A DNA stretch of 64,000 bases from Lycium barbarum (lineage: Eukaryota; Streptophyta; Magnoliopsida; Solanales; Solanaceae), in assembly GCF_019175385.1 (NCBI RefSeq), contig NC_083337.1, forward strand, positions 165,987,713 through 166,051,712. The letters run 5' to 3'. Below the pieces are notes generated by a model. That model ran no database searches, was not told the DNA's origin, and was given only the letters and a program-made list of their open reading frames with translations. A program made the position numbers and the translations under genes. Positions 60,801-64,000 of this stretch are shown one piece after another. Every line of letters starts with the position of its first letter. Position 1 is the first letter of the stretch.

Positions 60801-62202
60801 TTCAAATAAAACAATTAAATATAATTATTAGATTATAAGAGTCTGATTCCTCTTTATCCTAAACAAGCATATATAGTACAACAATGGAATTAAGAAATTA
60901 AAAAGAGGTATAATTTTATTTCGTTCTCAAACGGCTGAAACTAACAAGTAACAACCATGACCAATATATATTAAATCCATATACCTGGCAAATAATTTTT
61001 GAATCTGAATCATTTATATGTTCACAATAACGTGTATTTGTGCGTAGCTGCTGATTCAGATATCAGATGCTCATTGACCTTGTGCCTTGTAACCAAGTAT
61101 GTCCAAAAACAATTCTATAACATAAGACATCCAATAAAACAACCACATAAAAGTACAAAAATAAGTAAGGTTTTAAAGAAGTATTAGCAAAAAAGATACT
61201 AAGTAATACACTGGACAATGGCTGAAGTAAATGACTTTTGGGTTAAAAAATGAATGCGCGCATATTTTGCAACTTCATTAGAAATACAAATGTGCAAAAC
61301 TTATTTATATCCTTTAATTCTGCTTTAAAAATTAAATTTTCCTTTCAACTATGAATGATTAACATCCCCTCACCCTCCGCTCTCTTTCTAACCTTCTTTA
61401 CTAACATGTTTCTGAAATACTAACGGTAACATTCCGGAAAATACTTTTTTGAAAAAATTATTCTAACAAAAGCGTTTCTCAAAGCAAACAATTTTTAGGA
61501 GTTTGGACAAATATAATTACATCCAATGACCCTGAAAATGGGTAATCTTGAACATTCGATCCCCGTTTTTTCCATGAGCAAACCTTTACGACCAAAGGCA
61601 AAACTTGTTGACCTTGAAAGTTTGCACATAGGTAAAGTGAGATTAAAAGTTCAAGATCATCCATCCAAAGCCATTCCAGTAAATCACTCAACATCTTCAC
61701 GATAAATTAGCTCAAGTAGGGGTGGATGCTGCTGTGTGACTGCGGGTTCAGCTGAACTCTATACTTTCAATTAGGAAGATAATTTGTGTAAAAATTCATT
61801 AACTTGCAACAAATAGAATGTTTGACCTCATAACTCAAAAAAGAAAAGTAGTTCAATGCTTAAAATTCAAATATTAAACTCATAAAATTTTAATTCTGAA
61901 TCTGTCTCTCTAATCAAGCAGAAGCTTCTATAGTTGCATCACTATTATTATAGTTGATTGACATAAAGAAAAGGAGAGTATGCAGATATATATTTAGCTT
62001 TCAGTTCTAACTGATGTGTTTAAACCTGGAAGAAAAAAAGATCAAGACACGTACGTGAACCAACAGTCAAATCAATTGTGTAAGCTAAAGAATGCGTGGA
62101 CCCTCTAAAAGCAACTAGACTAGAAAATTTTAGCTAGAATTATAACCCAATTAGAACAACTCGGGTTGTATGGTTCACTGATCGCTTTCAAGTCTCTAAT
62201 AT
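57839..62202. other. AT-rich spacer beyond the ankyrin gene
   Basis: The first few hundred bases are promoter and leader of the ankyrin gene. After that I see no supportable gene. Short imperfect repeats of gtattcaattc occur at 59826-59900. The open frame at 60173-60403 has no recognised motif. Confidence 0.45.
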
Positions 62203-62558
62203 AGGGTCATTCGCACAAATGCTCCTATTTCGGGTGGTCTTTAATTTTTATCCCTCAAATTTGTGGTCATTAAGTTTCGTTCTTTAACACTTTTCGAGTG
62301 ACATAACTTTAGATTTCACTCGGCATAGTTTAGATTATATCACAAAGTTATGCCGAGCACAACAAAACTTTCAAACTCTACATGCACAGGACTTATGCCG
62401 AGTGAAGTAAGAATTCAGCTTCTAAAGATAAATGTTACAGAACATATGCCGAGCGAGGTAGGTCTAGATATTTTCATTAAATGAGTAAAAGGGACAAATA
62501 AAAACCACAAATATGAGAGACAAAAATTAAGACCAAGGCGTTTGACGGCCAATGACCT
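62203..62558. mobile_element. MITE-like foldback, about 356 bp
   Basis: The left end agggtcattcgcacaaatgc and the following ggtctttaatttttatccct have an inverted, imperfect counterpart at the right end (..gggacaaataaaaaccacaa..aatgacct). Repeated gccgagtg/gccgagc motifs lie inside. No clean target duplication. Confidence 0.6.
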
Positions 62559-62980
62559 AATAATACCTATTTAAGACTCTATATTACAAAACATAAAGAT
62601 ACTTTTTCTTATTTACAAAACATATCAATAAGTATACCAGATTTGGGCTTAATGAGATACCCACGATTTGAGGCTTTATTTAAAAAAGAAAAACTGATTT
62701 TAAATGTGGACTTAATTATAGGATAGTTACCATTCAACTTCTTCTTCTTTTTAAAAATATATTTTTTCTCTCTCTCTCCCTCTATGATAGGCACCATTTT
62801 CATACCTAAAATCCATCTTCTCTCCTAGTATAAATTTTCAAACCAATATTACAAAGTATTTTTGATTACTAACTTGTGTATTAATTGTATATAAAAATTG
62901 ATTTATGATCATTGTGTGTTTTGAAAATCTGTATAAATTATATAAACTGTAGTTTTAAAAAATGTTGAAAACTAATATAT

Positions 62981-63565
62981 GTATGAAATGTGTATGGAGT
63001 TTGCTATATGTCATTTTTTAGATATATGCGGCACAATGTGTATGAAATTCGAACAAATTCGATATCAATTAGTTTTAAAAATGTTGAAAACTGACATGTG
63101 TATGAAATGTGGATGGAATTTGGTTTGTATCAATTAGAAAACTTATTATACATATATACTTTCTCATAATCTATGCATACTTTGATCAGATTTTATACAA
63201 TTTATATGTACTTTATCATAGTCACAATGTACATACAACTTTTATACATATTTCATTCGTAGAAATTATAACGAATTTATACATTTATAGATATTGCATA
63301 CAAAAATTAATATATATTTATTTCTAGTGTATGAACTTTGTATGGAATTTGGTTTGTATCAATTACAAGTTTATTATACATATTTTTCTCAAAATTTATA
63401 CATACTTTGAGTAGATTTTATACAATTTATATGTACTTTATAATAATCAAAATACACCTACAATTTTTATACATATTTCATATATAAAAATTATAAGAAT
63501 CTATACAGTTATACATATTTCATACGAAAATTAAACACATATGTTTTTTGGTGTATGAACTTTTT
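62981..63565. repeat. AT-rich tandem repeat, about 225-bp unit plus partial copy
   Basis: Units start with gtatgaa.tttg.atggaattt, ggtttgtatcaatta and ttattatacatat at 63100 and 63328. A third start is at 63552, and a shortened copy is at 62981-63099. All share tttatacaatttatatgtac. Copies are moderately diverged. Confidence 0.8.
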
Positions 63566-63597
63566 ACATAAAAATTACCGATTATAATGGACTTTTT

Positions 63598-63755
63598 GAG
63601 TAAAAGTTAGAGAAAATTAGGTAATAATATCTCTTAATTTTGAATGGGGAGAGAAAAGTAGATGAAATAAGGAAGCAAAAGTTGGAGAAAATCAGGAAAC
63701 TATATCTCTAAATTTTGAATGGAGAGAGAAAAGAGGATAAAATAAGAAAAACGAT
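63598..63755. repeat. Direct duplication, about 74-bp period
   Basis: The phrases aaaagtt.gagaaaat.agg, atatctct.aattttgaatgg and gagagaaaag.. occur twice in order (63603 and 63677). Confidence 0.75.
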
Positions 63756-64000
63756 TTCCTTACCTTATTTAATGTGTTTTATTTGCTTCTTTTTAATTTA
63801 CCTAATTAGTATAGATTTTGTAACAAGTCTATTGATATATTTTGTAAACTGAAAAATATCGTCATGTTCTGTAAATATATCATCTTACTATGTACATATA
63901 TGTTTTTTGCCCATCAAAATTTTCCAGTAGTGGACAGTGTGTATTGGACAGTCTTAATAGTGATGGTCCTGGGCTGAGTCCAATGCATGTTTCCATATCT

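Overview
This is plant nuclear DNA, almost certainly from a Solanaceae genome and probably Nicotiana. The genes are split by GT-AG introns, the spacers are AT-rich and loaded with transposon debris, and several repeats are types I know from this family: a TS SINE ending in TTG repeats, poly(A) SINEs, Stowaway MITEs and hAT-like MITEs. The NOT2/VIP2 and kinesin-5 proteins read very close to the tobacco proteins VIP2 and TKRP125 as I remember them. I could run no database search.

Layout. Positions 1-3.9 kb hold repeats and one terminal exon with a WUSCHEL box (1691-1882, +). A complete respiratory burst oxidase gene of the pollen RBOHH/RBOHJ type is at 3969-9569 (-, 15 coding exons, 818 codons plus stop). 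A complete kinesin-5 gene is at 12136-18861 (-, 22 coding exons, 1044 codons plus stop). From 19 to 25 kb the main feature is a dead 5'-truncated LINE with a 13-bp target duplication. A histone H4 gene with a leader intron is at 25282-25593 (+). From 25.7 to 35 kb there is a repeat field: a SINE, a 1.18-kb non-autonomous Mutator-like element, MITEs, tandem duplications, a long inverted repeat, and copies of the H4 3' flank. A small single-exon gene for an unrecognised protein is at 35993-36436 (+). From 36.4 to 43 kb there is a possible solo LTR, an 867-bp hAT derivative with an exact 8-bp target duplication, and MITEs.

The CCR4-NOT subunit gene NOT2/VIP2 has coding exons from 45424 to 54257 (+), a leader exon ending at 43141, one GC-AG intron, and introns carrying a SINE, a Mutator-like element and hAT-like elements. 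An ankyrin-repeat membrane protein of the ITN1 type is at 55675-57838 (-, 3 exons). From 57.8 to 64 kb I see only repeats.

The genes do not form a pathway or cluster. They are ordinary plant genes: ROS production at the plasma membrane, spindle and phragmoplast motor, chromatin, mRNA deadenylation and transcription, and a membrane ankyrin protein. All splice junctions I traced keep the reading frame, so RBOH, kinesin-5, NOT2 and the ankyrin gene look intact. I found no bacterial-type system, CRISPR array, tRNA or rRNA gene. The most interesting material is in the mobile elements, in the duplicated H4 3' flank, and in a foldback at 31.6-31.9 kb.
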